A program made the position numbers and the translations under genes. Source: Bacteroidales bacterium (GTDB lineage Bacteria; Bacteroidota; Bacteroidia; Bacteroidales; UBA12077). Taken from it: a DNA stretch of 64,000 nucleotides. The DNA is taken from positions 16,676 through 80,675 of the forward strand of contig DMBU01000060.1 of assembly GCA_003446015.1 (NCBI GenBank). Reading direction: 5' to 3'. Shown in pieces: positions 63,101-64,000 of this stretch (position 1 is its first letter; each line of letters starts with the position of its first letter). The notes below the pieces were generated by a model. It searched no databases, was not told where the DNA came from, and was given only the letters and a program-made list of their open reading frames with translations.

Positions 63101-64000
63101 CATTTACTATTGTAGCTGAAGGTGATATTGATTCATATCAATGGTTTAAAGATGGTTTAGCACTTGGTGTTGCTGCGAATATTGCAGCTGTTGATCAACC
63201 AACATTAACTATCGATCCCGTTACATATGGAGCAGACGAAGGAGACTATCACTGTGTTGTAACAAGTGCTGCTTGTGGAAATGCTTTGAGTAATACGGCA
63301 ACATTAACCATTTTACCAACAACTTATGTAAGTTCTCAACCAGCAAATACAACGAAATGTGAAGGGGAAGATTTAATTTTAAGCATTACAACAACAGGTG
63401 GTCCACATACTTATGAATGGCAATTTGATGATGGAACAGGGTATACTGCTTTAGTTAATGGCGCACATATATCGGGTTCTGGTTCAGCGGTTTCGGGTGT
63501 TACCACAACTTCAGTGGTTATTTCGAATATTCAACCCAATGATCAGGGGTTTTATCGATGTGTACTTAATGGAGGTTCAGATCTTTCAAATTCCGCATTA
63601 GTGACGGTAAATGAGCGGATTACGATAGTAAGTAATCCATTGGATAAGCAAAGGTGCATAGGCGATCCGGTAACATTCAGTGTAAGTGCAATAGGCGCGA
63701 TTGATACATATCAGTGGCAATATAATGGAGGAGATATTGGTGGAGCGAATTCATCATCGTATACAATTCCAGCAGTTGCAGCAGGTGATGCTGGTAATTA
63801 TACATGTATTATTTATGCTCTAGGTACATGCGCAGATGAAACGAGTGCATCGGCTGCTTTAGCAGTTAATAGTCCTACAGTCTTAAATACAGGCCCAACA
63901 GATCAACTATTGTGTGAAGGAGAAAGTATTACCTTACCGGTTGATGCCACCGGAAGCAATTTAACCTATCAATGGTATTTTAATTCGGGTATTTTAAATG
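57169..64000 (+). CDS. Giant secreted Ig-like repeat protein (3' end beyond window)
   Basis: The frame is open from ATG 57169 to the right edge, at least 2277 residues. A signal peptide (MKKLVNNLYTITVIFFLISVAGFSQ) precedes about 630 residues with two PKD-like repeats sharing WSRAAVAGI (about 57526-58059) and further CEND/FSGDGI-type modules, then 17 complete and one partial Ig-like repeats from about 59107. Each repeat has the pattern C-x-G...YxWx...GxYxCxV...C. Such proteins are adhesins or gliding-related surface proteins of Bacteroidota, usually exported by the type IX secretion system; the C-terminal sorting domain that would prove this is outside the window. No SusD, gld or sprB homologue was seen nearby. 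It is divergent from the hydrolase gene, with a palindrome upstream. Confidence 0.88.
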   Translation, partial: MKKLVNNLYTITVIFFLISVAGFSQTDVVPAASYCISDGPQTFQIFSPPNKTWACDIPGLVVNDPAQNGSCTFTPSDYVGLLPVNIVISYQNPNYTAGDPTPVPIAGAHKTFNVTISKTPTLTSASTGTMCSSEAQNYTITTDVGGNMDWSRAAVAGISEAANTGINLIDETLTNTTTSPINVIYEITPQSGCATTFYYTVTVNPAPTITSVAAGSVCSGLPYSYTTTSSIGGTTYAWSRAAVAGITEGANSGTSAIISETLTNTTLLPIDVDYVIIPTVGGCDGPTFTYTLTVNPNPVVSISGLDYNDPNPAPWYCDNSYLGVGDDLTGSPAGGVFSGSGITDLGGGTAKFYPELSGLGLIDITYTYTDGNGCTTPVTETTRVGTQVYINGLVAGLCENDSPDDYNYTPYTAGSSEIFLNGVNKTPAIIDGTATFDPTDADAVIGANTVTYQYTDVSACVNEVSQNVDIGLVPTANFSGLDAAYCENDANVTLIGNYAPEGTFSGDGITNIAGTGTATFSPSSLAPGAGYSVTYSYTTGLTCTDSETKNVTINQAPSATISGTATICEGNPTNITTTFSSVSDYTYVITDGTNNFTYTVNGVGSDVRAFSPTVNKTYSLVSLTENVNGCSGTTAGSAVITVTPAVDITTQPLDKIACPGDNISFNVVSDGVNLTYDWEFDDGSGGGFVSVGNLQSYAINGVDATYDGTYRVTVNSTTCPGPEISNEVTLSVGNSTTIITEPADVNACFGTSENLEVIATGDNLNYEWRENGVDISTIGDPNYVGFNTAVLTINNIDNTYDGNIYTCFISGDCGDETSNPATVTVDNPTVITTQPTNKTACPGSDVTYSVVATGTSLDYQWQENSGAWADIAFATSPDLLLSSVGALDAGKTYRCKITSRCGEILYSDDVALTLYIAISITTQPSNKTVCENNPVNFQVISDGSNKVYQWQFDDGTGFIPIVGATSATYTILNAAFANEGDYRCIVSNTCGSEVSDVVTLVVDEAITITDEPNNVDACLTDDISFTLTATGTNLTYQWQYYNGIGFVNLLNGAHPLAPGSLVSGVKNSSLNIDGITAGTDTDYRCQITNGCGTVNSSTVSLIIHDATTLNIAFPTDKSRCVGETANFTADVTAGTVTSYKWQFDIDGDGIFVDLNDGLQASGSAIPAGADESSSLSITNLFAADAGWYRCQVVGICGTVYSNVAKLDIDEPVNITKDPVDKMECENEDVTFTVNATGTGLSYQWWADVGGIIGTATNPNLVLTNINAGSEDDYYCVVSNSCNSQESAHANLTLYIPIAIDNDPASIARCEGGDAAFNITVDPTSDNPSYQWFQDGNSLSDGPNVNGAVLSGTTTNSLYITGITAAEAGVYTCDVTGPCNIESRAATLTVNEQVVVNTNPTSKTVCLGTNTSFIVNASGGVTSYQWQYDDLGGGGFVDLNDVGVYSGTNTTTLTITGLAASEEGVYRCKITGSCIGDVVYSNSANLTVGINTDITAQPVDVADCEGQDISFSLSATGTNLTYQWYKNPAVVQVDGGDISGTTTNTLSLANIDLTDAGVYHCVVSGTCGNVTSGNPSLTVNEGLTINTNPVSKTVCEGLNTSYVVNVSGDINGYQWQYNDGGGFANIGNGAHPTGSSTVSGANTNTINLAGIGAGDAGTYRCVIDGVCEDQNSSPAGLTVATNTTIVTLPSDADLCEGDEAIFSVNATGTSLTYEWYKASQVAPLANGVDISGATTNTLTLSNLTTADEDVYSCVVSGFCTDETSLGANLNVSEHIIVNTQPTNKSACPGGTTSFSVTASGDIINYRWYKDGIDISTLGDPNFVNDNTPTLNIINITAAYAGDYRCEITGDCETINTNTATLTINVTTTSTNPVNVTDCEGETVSFSVTATGTTLTYEWYKNGLQVNDGVQVSGSTFSGTTSATLVIDNATPEDNGSYHCFVDGQCTDITTNTATLTINPATAVTLQPSDISVVDGGVATFTIVAEGDIDSYQWFKDGLALGVAANIAAVDQPTLTIDPVTYGADEGDYHCVVTSAACGNALSNTATLTILPTTYVSSQPANTTKCEGEDLILSITTTGGPHTYEWQFDDGTGYTALVNGAHISGSGSAVSGVTTTSVVISNIQPNDQGFYRCVLNGGSDLSNSALVTVNERITIVSNPLDKQRCIGDPVTFSVSAIGAIDTYQWQYNGGDIGGANSSSYTIPAVAAGDAGNYTCIIYALGTCADETSASAALAVNSPTVLNTGPTDQLLCEGESITLPVDATGSNLTYQWYFNSGILN
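59107..64000 (+). repeat. Tandem array of degenerate Ig-like repeats
   Basis: Eighteen repeats, with the first conserved cysteine codon (C1) at 59140, 59410, 59689, 59956, 60220, 60526, 60838, 61093, 61381, 61675, 61948, 62248, 62524, 62797, (63082, Val), 63358, 63655 and 63913. Spacing varies from 255 to 312 bases (85-104 residues), so the units diverged long ago and are not a recent duplication. Most start near TQPxxKxxC and end in a TLTV-type strand. Confidence 0.88.

Noticed and set aside
59107..64000. CRISPR or satellite array
   Set aside because: The periodicity is in the protein repeat; the DNA units are divergent and vary from 255 to 312 bases, with no short conserved repeat and spacer pattern.
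1..64000. Prophage, defence island or biosynthetic gene cluster
   Set aside because: No integrase, phage structural, restriction-modification, Cas, NRPS or PKS genes were recognised in the window.

Overview
This 64 kb window looks like chromosomal DNA of a low-GC member of the Bacteroidota, most likely class Bacteroidia. The main reasons are the family content (split MacB ATPase and permease, OstA-like and SurA-like cluster, OMP_b-brl_3-type TonB receptor, DUF5063, a six-gene Rnf complex, a giant Ig-repeat surface protein) and repeated upstream matches to the Bacteroidota -7 box TAnnTTTG. No rRNA, tRNA, CRISPR array, insertion sequence or prophage was recognised. Gene density is high and only one gap (13114-13450) exceeds 300 bases.

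Layout. 1-1431: 3' end of glyA and a TSUP-family permease. 1418-7866 (minus): exbB-exbD-tonB energy-transduction genes and a TamB-like protein. 7960-14215: tsaD, an MFS transporter, three uncharacterised secreted or membrane proteins, a candidate small RNA and yaaA. 14263-19869 (minus): a complete tripartite efflux cluster (TolC, MacA, MacB ATPase, MacB permease) preceded by a lipoprotein. 20102-25412: DUF5063, a 3'-5' exonuclease, an RlmI-like methyltransferase, an LVIVD propeller protein and a LytS/LytTR two-component pair. 25409-34666: recQ (minus), guaB, then three periplasmic chaperone/PPIase-like genes followed by an OstA/LptA-like gene, an envelope biogenesis block. 34700-37177 (minus): DUF2795, a PduO-type cobalamin adenosyltransferase, a LolD-like ATPase and a methyltransferase. 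37293-40744: recG, a DUF3108 protein and a small lipoprotein. 40954-46478: an RseC-like protein and rnfBCDGEA, a membrane ferredoxin:NAD oxidoreductase. 46578-53749: a hybrid histidine kinase, tex and a TonB-dependent receptor. 53817-56950 (minus): a DUF2892 protein, a diaminopimelate-decarboxylase-like enzyme and a membrane-anchored class C beta-lactamase-like hydrolase. 57169-64000: a giant secreted repeat protein that is still open at the right edge.

The genes fall mostly into cell-envelope work (ExbB/ExbD/TonB powering the TonB-dependent receptor, TamB, SurA-like chaperones, OstA-like protein, MacAB-TolC efflux) and central housekeeping. The most unusual parts are the giant protein, with 17 complete degenerate Ig-like repeats (C1 to C1 85-104 residues) and a regular three-cysteine pattern broken in an apparently complementary way in two adjacent repeats; the palindrome just upstream of that gene; strong Shine-Dalgarno sequences confined mainly to the rnf operon; and a possible small RNA at about 13257-13340. 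No clearly new multi-gene defence or biosynthetic system was found.
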